Positions 1 to 7,479 of a stretch of DNA of 25,256 nucleotides are shown here, in pieces. Under the pieces are notes generated by a model. The model was given only the letters and a program-made list of their open reading frames with translations. It was not told the origin of the DNA and made no database searches. Origin of the DNA: Lachnospiraceae bacterium UBA3802 (lineage in GTDB: Bacteria > Bacillota > Clostridia > Lachnospirales > Lachnospiraceae); assembly GCA_002369155.1 (NCBI GenBank), contig DFEM01000035.1, forward strand, positions 1 to 25,256, in the 5' to 3' direction. The position numbers and the translations under genes were made by a program. Positions within the stretch are counted from its first letter, which is position 1, and every line of letters begins with the position of its first letter.

Positions 1-342
1 CTTCGCGGTATCGGTATCGTGGACGTTAAGACACTCTTCGGTGTATCGAGTGTAAAAGAGACACAGAGCATCGACCTTGTCATCAAGCTTGCAGAGTGGA
101 ACAAGGATACGGAATATGACAGACTCGGACTTGAGGAAGAATATACGGAATACTTAGGAAACAAAGTCGTATGTCACAACATTCCCATCCGTCCCGGCCG
201 TAACCTTGCCATCATTTGCGAAACGGCAGCAGTTAACCACCGTCAGAAGAAGATGGGATACAATGCGGCAGTTGTACTTTACAACAGAGTACAGAGCAAC
301 CTCGCAAAGAAGAGAGAAGAAGACGACGAAGAAAACTTTTAG
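1..342 (+). CDS. hprK: HPr kinase/phosphorylase, C-terminal part (5' end outside window)
   Basis: The reading frame is open from base 1 ([14 protein letters not shown]...), so the gene enters from the left and only about the last 113 residues are seen. HprK phosphorylates and dephosphorylates the regulatory serine of HPr and Crh, the switch for carbon catabolite control in Firmicutes. Visible family traits are the [13 protein letters not shown] stretch and the [19 protein letters not shown] segment followed by KMGYNAA, typical of the C-terminal third. The P-loop lies upstream, outside the window. The tail is acidic (EEDDEENF). It is followed 29 bases later by glucokinase, and its likely substrate, an HPr-like protein, is encoded about 3.7 kb downstream in the same run of genes. 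Identity is near certain; activity cannot be judged from this part. Confidence 0.95.
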   Translation, partial: LRGIGIVDVKTLFGVSSVKETQSIDLVIKLAEWNKDTEYDRLGLEEEYTEYLGNKVVCHNIPIRPGRNLAIICETAAVNHRQKKMGYNAAVVLYNRVQSNLAKKREEDDEENF

Positions 343-371
343 GTTAAAATATAACAGACAGGAGAAATAAC

Positions 372-1304
372 ATGAAGTATATTTTTGGAGTCGATCTTGG
401 CGGAACAACCGTCAAAATGGGCCTTTTTAACGAGAGCGGAGAAGTGCTTGAAAAATGGGAAATAAAGACCGTTAAGGATAATAACGGTGCAAAGATTCTC
501 CCTGATATCGCAGAGAGCATCAAAGCAAAAGCCGCTGAAAAGAATTTATCAAATGAAGATGTTATCGGTGTCGGTATCGGTGCTCCCGGACCCATTGATT
601 CCGATGGAAATATTTACGGAGCTCCCAATCTCGGCTGGGGTACATTCAATGTAAGCGATAATTTATCCAAACTCACAGGTTACAAGGTTAAGACAGGTAA
701 CGATGCAAACGTTGCAGCTCTCGGTGAGATGTGGATGGGCGGCGGAAAAGGATATAAGTCCATCGTTATGGTTACACTCGGAACGGGTGTCGGCGGCGGT
801 GTTATAATCGACGGCAAAATCGTAGCCGGAGCCAAGGGTGCAGGCGGAGAAATCGGCCACATCTTTATGGATGAAAATGAAACCGAAACATGCGGTTGCG
901 GAAAGAAGGGCTGCCTTGAGCAGTACGGCTCCGCTACGGGTGTTGTAAGACTTGCAAACAGAAGACTTGCAAAGGATGACAAAGCAAGCGTTCTTCGCGG
1001 CAAAAGTGTTGACTGCAAGGCTGTATGGGATGCGGTTAAGGAAGGCGATGAAGTTGCAATTGAGATAGCAAACGAATTCGGAAAGATCTTAGGAAGAGGT
1101 CTCGGCATCATCGCATGTGTGGTTAATCCCGAAGCATTTGTAATCGGCGGCGGTGTAAGCAAAGCAGGAAACATCATTATCGATTACATTATCGACAACT
1201 TTAAAGAGACCACATTCCGCGGCTGCAAAGAGACTGATTTCAAACTTGCGACTCTCGGAAACGATGCCGGTATTTACGGTGCGGCAAAAATGCTTCTTGA
1301 TTAA
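372..1304 (+). CDS. glk: ROK-family glucokinase
   Basis: Predicted to phosphorylate glucose to glucose 6-phosphate with ATP in the cytoplasm. The 310-residue length fits bacterial ROK glucokinases. The N-terminal phosphate-binding loop is VDLGGTTVKMGL (residues 7-18). The catalytic Asp sits in GNDANVAALGE (Asp111). The ROK signature follows, with GAGGEIGH (156-163) contributing sugar-binding Glu160 and His163, and the zinc motif CGCGKKGC (Cys174, Cys176, Cys181). A second glycine-rich segment, VIGGGVSKAG, lies near the C terminus. An AGGAGA ribosome site precedes the ATG at good spacing. The gene sits between hprK and murB, which suggests co-transcription of sugar entry with catabolite control and peptidoglycan precursor synthesis. 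Sugar specificity within ROK cannot be settled from sequence alone. Confidence 0.92.
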   Translation: MKYIFGVDLGGTTVKMGLFNESGEVLEKWEIKTVKDNNGAKILPDIAESIKAKAAEKNLSNEDVIGVGIGAPGPIDSDGNIYGAPNLGWGTFNVSDNLSKLTGYKVKTGNDANVAALGEMWMGGGKGYKSIVMVTLGTGVGGGVIIDGKIVAGAKGAGGEIGHIFMDENETETCGCGKKGCLEQYGSATGVVRLANRRLAKDDKASVLRGKSVDCKAVWDAVKEGDEVAIEIANEFGKILGRGLGIIACVVNPEAFVIGGGVSKAGNIIIDYIIDNFKETTFRGCKETDFKLATLGNDAGIYGAAKMLLD

Positions 1305-1332
1305 TTTTTTCGGGATTTGATTTGGGATTAAG

Positions 1333-2235
1333 ATGTATACTCAATTAGAAGAAACGATATCCAAAGATAAAATAAAATACGACGAGCCGCTTTCGAAACA
1401 TACATCATTTAACATCGGCGGTCCTGCGGATGTTATGGTTTTTATTTCAAACGAGGAAGAATTGCGAAAGGTTCTTGAGACTGTAAAAAAAGAAAAATAC
1501 GATTTCTTTTTGCTCGGAAACGGAAGCAATGTTCTTGCATCGGACGACGGATTCAGAGGTGTGATTATTAAACTCGGCGGAGATTTTCTTAATGTATCTG
1601 TCGAAAAAGATACAATAACCGCAGGTGCGGGAGTCACTCTTACGAAGCTTGCAAATGCCGCAATGAATGCTTCTCTTTCCGGACTTGAATTTGCATCCGG
1701 AATTCCGGGGACGCTCGGCGGCGCTCTTTTTATGAATGCCGGAGCTTACGGCGGCGAGATGAAGCAGGTGGTAAGAAAAGTTACCGTATTTGATCCCAAA
1801 AGCCAAAGCATAAAGGTTCTTTCCAATGAAGAGATGGAATTCGGATACAGACGAAGCATCTTAAAGGAAAAGGGTTATATCGCACTTTCATGTATTATTA
1901 AACTAGAAGAGTCGGATTCAAACGTAATTCGTGACACCATGCTTGAACTTGCAAAAAAGAGAAAAGAAAAGCAGCCGCTTGAATACCCTTCGGCAGGTTC
2001 CATTTTTAAAAGACCTGAAGGATATTTTGCGGGAAAGCTTATAGAAGATGCGGGACTCGGGGGATGCAGAATCGGCGGAGCCGAGGTCAGCGAGAAACAC
2101 AAAGGATTTGTAATCAACAAAGGAAACGCGAGCGCAAAAGATGTGCGCGATCTGATAGAATATGTTACAAAGACAGTCAGGGAACAGTCAGGTGTTACAT
2201 TGGAACCTGAAGTTTTGTTCCTCGGAAAATTTTAA
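1333..2235 (+). CDS. murB: UDP-N-acetylmuramate dehydrogenase (MurB)
   Basis: Catalyses the NADPH-dependent reduction of UDP-GlcNAc-enolpyruvate to UDP-MurNAc, the second committed step of peptidoglycan synthesis. It is a cytoplasmic FAD enzyme of 300 residues, normal for the Bacillus/Clostridium type. Seen in order: HTSFNIGGPAD near the N terminus, the FAD-binding segment LGNGSNVLASDDGF, GIPGTLGGALFMNAGAYGGEM, YRRSILKE, the PSAGSIFKRP loop carrying the proton-donating Ser, and a C-terminal LEPEV with the catalytic Glu. The upstream ribosome site is weak (GGGATT). rapZ follows after 17 bases. A murB-rapZ-whiA order is usual in Clostridia. Confidence 0.96.
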   Translation: MYTQLEETISKDKIKYDEPLSKHTSFNIGGPADVMVFISNEEELRKVLETVKKEKYDFFLLGNGSNVLASDDGFRGVIIKLGGDFLNVSVEKDTITAGAGVTLTKLANAAMNASLSGLEFASGIPGTLGGALFMNAGAYGGEMKQVVRKVTVFDPKSQSIKVLSNEEMEFGYRRSILKEKGYIALSCIIKLEESDSNVIRDTMLELAKKRKEKQPLEYPSAGSIFKRPEGYFAGKLIEDAGLGGCRIGGAEVSEKHKGFVINKGNASAKDVRDLIEYVTKTVREQSGVTLEPEVLFLGKF

Positions 2236-2252
2236 TTTATGAAGGAAGAAAA

Positions 2253-3107
2253 ATGAGATTTGTAGTTGTAACCGGAATGAGCGGTGCCGGCAAACTTACG
2301 GCGCAGAAGATGTTGGAAGACATGGGATATTATTGTGTGGATAATCTTCCCGTGCAGCTGATTGTCAAGTTCGCAGAGCTCCTTTATGATTCGGAAAGAG
2401 ATAAAGTTGTTCTCGGAATAGATGTTCGTGCAGATCAGTCTTTCGATGAGATTATGCAGGCACTCGAGGAGATGAAGGAAAAAGGATATGCATATGAAAT
2501 GCTTTTCCTTGACGCTTCCGACAAGACACTTTTAAAGAGATATAAGGAAAGCCGAAGAAATCATCCTCTTGCCATGAACGGTCGCGTTCAGGAAGGAATC
2601 GACAGAGAGAGGAAAATTCTCGAAGAAACCAAAAACAGCGCGGATTACGTGATTGATACATCACATCTTTTAACGAGAGAACTTCGCGAAGAACTCGAAA
2701 AAATATTCGTAAAAGATGAAAACTATAAATCATTAATGGTAAATATTTCGTCGTTTGGTTTCAAGCACGGAATTTTAATGGATGCCGATCTTGTTTTTGA
2801 CGTAAGATTTTTACCGAATCCCTATTATGTGGATGAATTAAAACATAAAACCGGAAACGATCCGGAAGTGCATGACTTCGTAATGCAGTTTAAGGAAGCG
2901 GAAGAATTCCTTGCGAAGATTAAGGATTTGCTGGATTTCCTCATTCCCAATTATATAAAAGAGGGCAAAAATCAGCTTGTTGTCGGAGTCGGCTGTACAG
3001 GCGGAAAGCACAGAAGCGTAACGCTTGCCAATGAGATTTACAAAGCGTTAAAGGACGATGACAAGGAATACGGAGTAACCATTAATCACAGGGATATAGG
3101 AAGATAA
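2253..3107 (+). CDS. rapZ: RapZ-type nucleotide-binding protein with altered P-loop
   Basis: Member of the RapZ/YvcJ P-loop family. In Escherichia coli RapZ is the adapter that delivers the sRNA GlmZ to RNase E and senses glucosamine 6-phosphate; in Bacillus, YvcJ is a nucleotide-binding protein linked to competence. The length, 284 residues, is normal. Conserved segments include the N-terminal GMSGAGK, LEDMGYYCVDNLP, and the C-terminal GCTGGKHRSV block. One oddity: the residue after the P-loop Lys14 is Leu15 (codon CTT at 2295-2297) where Ser or Thr normally coordinates magnesium; Thr16 follows. It has a good GAAGGA ribosome site and a single base separates it from whiA. YvcK (GlmR), which lies between these two genes in Bacillus, is absent here. 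Confidence 0.94.
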   Translation: MRFVVVTGMSGAGKLTAQKMLEDMGYYCVDNLPVQLIVKFAELLYDSERDKVVLGIDVRADQSFDEIMQALEEMKEKGYAYEMLFLDASDKTLLKRYKESRRNHPLAMNGRVQEGIDRERKILEETKNSADYVIDTSHLLTRELREELEKIFVKDENYKSLMVNISSFGFKHGILMDADLVFDVRFLPNPYYVDELKHKTGNDPEVHDFVMQFKEAEEFLAKIKDLLDFLIPNYIKEGKNQLVVGVGCTGGKHRSVTLANEIYKALKDDDKEYGVTINHRDIGR

Positions 3108-3108
3108 A

Positions 3109-4044
3109 ATGCCCGCGAACGTAACTTCTTTTTCAATAAAGGTTAAGGAAGAACTCATAAAAAGCATGCCCAGACAACGACACTGTTCGATAGCGCAGAT
3201 TGCCGTAATGATAGCCGGGGCAGGACAAATCACGTCCGATTCGCTTATATTAAAGAGCGAGAATGAAAGAATTACGCAAAAATACTTTACTTTATTGAAG
3301 AAAACATTTAATATAAATTCTGACGCCTTTGAAGAAAAAGGCTTTTTTGGAGTGTCTGTCGCGAAAAAAGAGGATGTTTACGAGATTTTACAGGCCGTAA
3401 AAATTCTCGATGCGAAGGGTAATCCCAATTACTATAAAGGGATTGTTCCCGATGTGCTTCTAAAGACGGGATGCTGTAAAAGAGAGTTTTTAAAATCGGC
3501 GTTTGTATTCTTCGGAACGATTAACGCACCGGAAAAAGGAGCGCATCTTGAATTCGTGTGCGACAGCGAAGAACATGCCAATCAGATAATCAGAGAACTT
3601 TCGTATTTTGAAATCAATGCAAAGTACATGGTTCGAAAAGGTAAATTCCATGTGGTATACCTTAAGGACGGTGCGCAGATAACGGATTTCCTTCGCATTG
3701 TGGAAGCCAATGTCGCTACCATGCATTACGAGAACGAACTGATTGTCAGAGAGATTGCAAACAATATGAACAGGGCTGTTAACTGTGAGGTTGCAAACAG
3801 TCAGAAAACAATCAATGCTGCTTTAAAACAGATAGAAGATATCAACTATTTAAACGAATGTATTGGACTTTCAAATCTGCCCGAAACGCTTCAGGGTGTG
3901 GCAAAGGCAAGAATTGAAAATCCCGACGTGGGGCTCAAAGAACTTGGGGAGTTAATGAAGCCGCCTCTCGGTAAATCCGGAGTCAATCACAGACTTCGTA
4001 AAATTAGCGAGCTGGCACAGAAACATCGCGAGAAAGATGCATAG
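3109..4044 (+). CDS. whiA: DNA-binding protein WhiA
   Basis: WhiA combines an N-terminal degenerate LAGLIDADG homing-endonuclease-like domain with a C-terminal helix-turn-helix. In Streptomyces it activates sporulation division genes; in Bacillus it affects cell division and chromosome segregation. The length of 311 residues matches the family. Visible signatures are the N-terminal FSIKVKEELIK and CSIAQIAVMIAGAG, a central segment with RAVNCEVANSQKTINAA, and the C-terminal HTH with LKELGELMKPPLGKSGVNHRLRKI, in which the last part is nearly diagnostic. It starts one base after the rapZ stop, so translation is probably coupled. The stop is followed 14 bases later by the HPr-like gene, the same neighbourhood as whiA-crh in Bacillus. 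Confidence 0.96.
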   Translation: MPANVTSFSIKVKEELIKSMPRQRHCSIAQIAVMIAGAGQITSDSLILKSENERITQKYFTLLKKTFNINSDAFEEKGFFGVSVAKKEDVYEILQAVKILDAKGNPNYYKGIVPDVLLKTGCCKREFLKSAFVFFGTINAPEKGAHLEFVCDSEEHANQIIRELSYFEINAKYMVRKGKFHVVYLKDGAQITDFLRIVEANVATMHYENELIVREIANNMNRAVNCEVANSQKTINAALKQIEDINYLNECIGLSNLPETLQGVAKARIENPDVGLKELGELMKPPLGKSGVNHRLRKISELAQKHREKDA

Positions 4045-4058
4045 TTTAGGAGGAATTT

Positions 4059-4319
4059 ATGGTTGAGAAAGAAATCGAAATCAAATTAGCCGGTGGCCTT
4101 GAAGCAAGACCTGTTGCAATGCTCGTTCAGGTTGCAAGTCAGTATGAAAGCAGCGTTTATATTCAGACAGGCGAAAATAAAAGAGTTAACGCTAAGAGCA
4201 TCATGGGAATGATGAGCCTTGGTCTTAATGCCGGTGAGAAAGTGGTTGTTGAAGCTGACGGCTCCGACGAAGAAGCTGCCATCAATCATATTGAAAAGTA
4301 TTTAAGCGGCGATAATTAA
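4059..4319 (+). CDS. Crh-like HPr-family protein lacking the phospho-histidine
   Basis: An 86-residue HPr fold. HPr carries phosphate on His15 for sugar uptake by the PTS and on Ser46 as a catabolite co-repressor. Here the active-site loop reads GGLEARPVA, with Glu15 (codon GAA at 4101-4103) in place of His15, while Arg17 and Pro18 are kept. The regulatory serine is present in NAKSIMGMMSLG (Ser47, equivalent to Ser46). This pattern, no phospho-His but a kept HprK site, is that of Crh, which has Gln15 in Bacillus. The protein is therefore unlikely to work in PTS phosphotransfer and likely serves as a regulatory partner, for example with CcpA. It has a strong AGGAGG-type site and lies downstream of hprK in the same gene run. 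The name Crh is avoided because orthology is not proven. Confidence 0.88.
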   Translation: MVEKEIEIKLAGGLEARPVAMLVQVASQYESSVYIQTGENKRVNAKSIMGMMSLGLNAGEKVVVEADGSDEEAAINHIEKYLSGDN

Positions 4320-4329
4320 AATCAGTTCT

Positions 4330-5232
4330 ATGAAAAAACTTTTATTTTTGTACAATGCCCATTCAGGCAGAGAAAAAATAAAAAACAAACTTGTAAGCAT
4401 AATCGATATTTTTGCCAAAGCCGGTTATGAAATCACGGTTCATCCCACTCAGGCGAAGGATGATGCGACCAATACTATCATAACCGAAGGGGAACGTTAT
4501 GATACCATAGTTATTTCCGGTGGTGACGGTACGCTCGATGAAGCGGTAAAGGGAATGATTACTCTTCAAAAGAATATTCCACTGGGATATATTCCTGCCG
4601 GAAGCACAAACGACTTTGCCAAAAGTATCGGTATTTCTTCGGATATGACAAAAGCTGCGGAAACAGTCATATACGGAGAGGAATTTCCCTGTGATGTAGG
4701 ACAGTTTAACGATTCATATTTTGTATATATCGCAGCTTTCGGAATCCTTACAGAAGTTTCCTATGAGACCAAGCAGGAATACAAAAACGTATTCGGTCAT
4801 ATGGCTTATGTTCTCGAGGGAATAAGATCCGTCGGAATGGGTAATTTCAAACCGATTGAGATGACCATAACCGTCGGAGACAGAGTCATCAAAGACTCGT
4901 TTATTTACGGCATGGTAATCAATACCACGTCGGTCGGAGGATTCAAGAGTCCTTTGTTTAAGGACGTGCAGCTTAACGACGGAAAGTTCGAGGGTATATT
5001 CGTAAGATATCCCGAAGACCCCACCGATTTGAATGCCGTGCTGGCTTCGATAATTGCCGGTGAACCCGATGCGGAATATATGTATTATTTCAAAGCAAGC
5101 GAGTTCAACATTACAAGCGAAGAACCCGTATCCTGGACCAGGGACGGAGAAAACGGCGGAAGCCATACCGAGATTACAATCAAAAATTTAAAACAGGCCG
5201 TAAGTATTTTAAAGCCTGTCAAAAAGAAATAA
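4330..5232 (+). CDS. YegS/BmrU-type diacylglycerol (lipid) kinase
   Basis: Member of the diacylglycerol kinase catalytic-domain family (YegS/DgkB/BmrU type), 300 residues. Such enzymes phosphorylate diacylglycerol or related lipids, recycling diacylglycerol to phosphatidic acid at the membrane. Seen: N-terminal FLYNAHSGREK, the nucleotide-binding ISGGDGTLDEAV (GGDGT at 64-68), and IPAGSTNDFAKSI (PAGSTNDFA at 89-97), followed by the beta-sandwich C-terminal domain ending with DGENGG. No convincing Shine-Dalgarno is visible; the ATG is 10 bases after the preceding stop, so coupling to the HPr-like gene is likely. It is the last plus-strand gene before a hairpin terminator that overlaps its stop codon. 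Exact lipid substrate is unknown. Confidence 0.88.
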   Translation: MKKLLFLYNAHSGREKIKNKLVSIIDIFAKAGYEITVHPTQAKDDATNTIITEGERYDTIVISGGDGTLDEAVKGMITLQKNIPLGYIPAGSTNDFAKSIGISSDMTKAAETVIYGEEFPCDVGQFNDSYFVYIAAFGILTEVSYETKQEYKNVFGHMAYVLEGIRSVGMGNFKPIEMTITVGDRVIKDSFIYGMVINTTSVGGFKSPLFKDVQLNDGKFEGIFVRYPEDPTDLNAVLASIIAGEPDAEYMYYFKASEFNITSEEPVSWTRDGENGGSHTEITIKNLKQAVSILKPVKKK

Positions 5233-5262
5233 AAAAGTCGGATATTTAATATCCGACTTTTT
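5232..5262. terminator. Bidirectional intrinsic terminator between convergent operons
   Basis: A perfect 9-bp stem (5237-5245 with 5249-5257, GTCGGATAT pairing to ATATCCGAC) with a 3-base loop, flanked by a run of A on the left and a run of T on the right. It therefore reads as hairpin plus U-tract on both strands. It ends the lipid-kinase operon on the plus strand and the histidine-kinase operon on the minus strand. Confidence 0.9.
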
Positions 5263-5278
5263 AAATTCATGATTCAAA

Positions 5279-6157
5279 TTAAAAACATATTTCAATGATA
5301 AGCTTTCCGTCTTCGTATTTGGCCAAAAGAGGGCAGTTCATACGCTCGGCGAATGTTTTTACTATCGAGAGTCCCAGACCGTGTGAGCCGTCGTTTCTGG
5401 CGGTTTCAACGGTAAAGAATCTGTCGAAGAGTTTTTCCACGCTGACAGGAGATAATTCGGATGCCGAATTGGCGATTCGAACCGTTCCGTTTTCTGACAG
5501 TGTTACTTCAAGATCGCCGTCGCTGTATTTTAAAGAATTCGAAAGAAGATTGGAAAAGATTCTTTCGACATACGAAGGGTAAAGCTCTCTTTCAACAATA
5601 CTTTCACAGATATTTATATCCGGTGTTATTCCTCTGCTTTCAAAAGCGGGATAGAGATTCATGACGCTGTCTTCAAGCATTTTGTTGATATTAACTTTCT
5701 CTTTTTCTTCGGTTATTTCCCCGCTTGCTATTACGGAATACTCAAAGAGTTCCTCCGTGAGTTTTTTCATATATCCCGATCTTTCGGAAACAATTTTTAA
5801 GTATCTGTCTTTTTCTTTTACATCCTTTTCATTTAATGCAAGTTCGACATAGCCGCAGATGGCTGTTAAAGGAGTTCTTAAATCATGGGCCACATTTGTT
5901 ATTGCGGTTTTTAATTCTGCATCGCCCATTCTGTATGTATGGTATGAAGAACGAAGTTTGGTCAAAGTATTATTAATGGAAGATGCAAGATTTCGTATCT
6001 GACGATCCCTGCTTTCAGTGCCTAAAAGAGTATTGCTGTCAAGGTTGATTCGTTCGGAAAATTCTGTTGCCAGCGTTCGCATGGAATACCGCATGGCAAT
6101 TATTTTGACGATTAACAAAACATTAACGATGATACTGACAATAAGCACATATTTCAT
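5279..6157 (-). CDS. Sensor histidine kinase with short extracytoplasmic part
   Basis: A 292-residue kinase, probable partner of the response regulator at 10064-10744. One clear membrane segment covers roughly residues 4-22. The remaining N-terminal part has no sensor domain of any size, as in intramembrane-sensing kinases of antibiotic-resistance modules. The dimerisation/phosphoacceptor box is VAHDLRTPLTAI with His91. The ATP-binding domain has the N box FSNLLSNSLKYS (Asn203, Asn207) and a G2-like HGLGLSIVK (260-267). A canonical DxGxG G1 box is missing; the position holds RIANSASELSP, a pattern known to me from many clostridial kinases. It is the last gene of the operon, 32 bases after the esterase-like gene, with a GAGGAA ribosome site. 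Its position far from its regulator but in the same operon is unusual. Confidence 0.9.
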   Translation of the reverse strand: MKYVLIVSIIVNVLLIVKIIAMRYSMRTLATEFSERINLDSNTLLGTESRDRQIRNLASSINNTLTKLRSSYHTYRMGDAELKTAITNVAHDLRTPLTAICGYVELALNEKDVKEKDRYLKIVSERSGYMKKLTEELFEYSVIASGEITEEKEKVNINKMLEDSVMNLYPAFESRGITPDINICESIVERELYPSYVERIFSNLLSNSLKYSDGDLEVTLSENGTVRIANSASELSPVSVEKLFDRFFTVETARNDGSHGLGLSIVKTFAERMNCPLLAKYEDGKLIIEICF

Positions 6158-6189
6158 TTAAAATTCCTCATTTAAACTCATCGCCCTTA

Positions 6190-7461
6190 TCAGTAATGTA
6201 TCGGGTCGATGGGAGTGGTCTCATAGTAATAAACCATGGCGTCATAGTGGTCGGTAACTATCATTCTTGCACGATAGCTTTTGTATACTTCCCAGTCGGA
6301 AGAATAACCTTCGCCGGCCATTCCGGTCCAGTTAAGTCTATGAATTATGTTATATACTTTTTTATGAGTCTTGTCCACAGAAGCGAAGTCGAGGCAATAC
6401 ACTTTCCCGTCGAAAAACTGCGCCTGGAAAGCCAGAAGATCATCCGAGCAATAATCATGATTTGCTCTTTCATATTCTTCATCATATGTCTTTGCGGTAT
6501 GAACATTAACACAGGTATTATAAAATTCCGTACCCACGCAATAGTAGCTTCCTTCAAAAAGTTCGTTTATCTTAACACCCATGTTGACTTCTTTTGTTTT
6601 GTCGGTGTTGTATTTCATTACGTGTCCGTTATGTGCCGTGATGATTATCTGAGAATAACCCCTGCTTTGTTCAATTTTGTAATAAGCCATCAGGTTTTCG
6701 GCCATGCATGTGTCTCTGTGAACCGAGTAATTGTTGGGATTCTTTTCATATGAAGGAGCATCCATCAACTGTACAAGCGAGTTGGCGATTACAGCTGCAT
6801 TTTTACAGTTAACATCGTCATACGAATCAAGTTTTACAGAGAGATTGTAAAAGAAATCCCTTGCTTCCGGATGCTGCGAATCAAACTCTGCAACAAGAAT
6901 GGATAATGTGTTCATTTCTTCGTCGGTATAAAGACCCTCATGTTTTTTTCCGAAATCCAAAAGATATTCCGCAGCTCTTATACCTGTCTGCATATCCACA
7001 CCGTAGATCATTACGGATTCGTTTTCGTCATGAGTCAAATTGTATTCTCTCATCCATGTGAGCAAATCAACCATCTGCTTTGTATCATAGAGAGGATAGT
7101 CGGTTCCGCCGATCAATTCCGTCAAATCGCTTTCGCCTTCGTGAATGGCATCGTTGTATAAAGCAGCTTCCGCGGGTGACATCTCGAATGCGATTGCATG
7201 AGCGGTCCCTTCGTTTACAAGCTTTTGAAGCATCTGCAATTTGATTTCCTGAAATTCGACATTTCCGTGTGTGGCTTCGCCGATTCCGACAACCTTGGTA
7301 CCCTCGGGAATTTTTAAATCGTCAAACGAAACAGCGATTTCCTCGATTCCTTCGATGCGTTTGGGAGTATTGAATATGCCTGTTCTGAGTACAAGCAAAA
7401 CTGCGATAAGAGAAACAAATACTCCTGTAAATATAAATACTTTACTTTGAAATGATCTCAT
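6190..7461 (-). CDS. Membrane-anchored erythromycin-esterase-family protein
   Basis: 423 residues. An N-terminal hydrophobic helix (about 8-26) preceded by Arg2 and Lys7 predicts an N-in anchor with the enzymatic domain outside the cell. The rest matches the erythromycin esterase (EreA/EreC-like) superfamily: VVGIGEATHGNVEF with Glu62 and His65, the FEMSPAE strand (Glu93), RDTCMAENLMAYY, and the AHNGHVMK motif (His277, His280). Known Ere enzymes hydrolyse the macrolide lactone, but many family members have no assigned substrate, so macrolide resistance is not claimed. It lies directly between ABC permease genes and the histidine kinase in one operon, with an AAGGA-type ribosome site. The context suggests that it acts on the same external compound that the kinase senses or the transporter moves. 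Confidence 0.82.
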   Translation of the reverse strand: MRSFQSKVFIFTGVFVSLIAVLLVLRTGIFNTPKRIEGIEEIAVSFDDLKIPEGTKVVGIGEATHGNVEFQEIKLQMLQKLVNEGTAHAIAFEMSPAEAALYNDAIHEGESDLTELIGGTDYPLYDTKQMVDLLTWMREYNLTHDENESVMIYGVDMQTGIRAAEYLLDFGKKHEGLYTDEEMNTLSILVAEFDSQHPEARDFFYNLSVKLDSYDDVNCKNAAVIANSLVQLMDAPSYEKNPNNYSVHRDTCMAENLMAYYKIEQSRGYSQIIITAHNGHVMKYNTDKTKEVNMGVKINELFEGSYYCVGTEFYNTCVNVHTAKTYDEEYERANHDYCSDDLLAFQAQFFDGKVYCLDFASVDKTHKKVYNIIHRLNWTGMAGEGYSSDWEVYKSYRARMIVTDHYDAMVYYYETTPIDPIHY

Positions 7462-7479
7462 TTTGTGTCCTTCCGAATA

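Noticed and set aside
680..1177. Long minus-strand open frame (165 codons) inside glucokinase
   Set aside because: It lies fully opposite a well-supported gene, has no ribosome site or family resemblance, and its Pro/Ser-rich translation is typical of an antisense shadow.
6196..6753. Plus-strand 185-codon frame inside the esterase-like gene
   Set aside because: The minus-strand frame carries the GEATHG and AHNGHV family motifs and fits the operon. The plus-strand frame has neither context nor motif.
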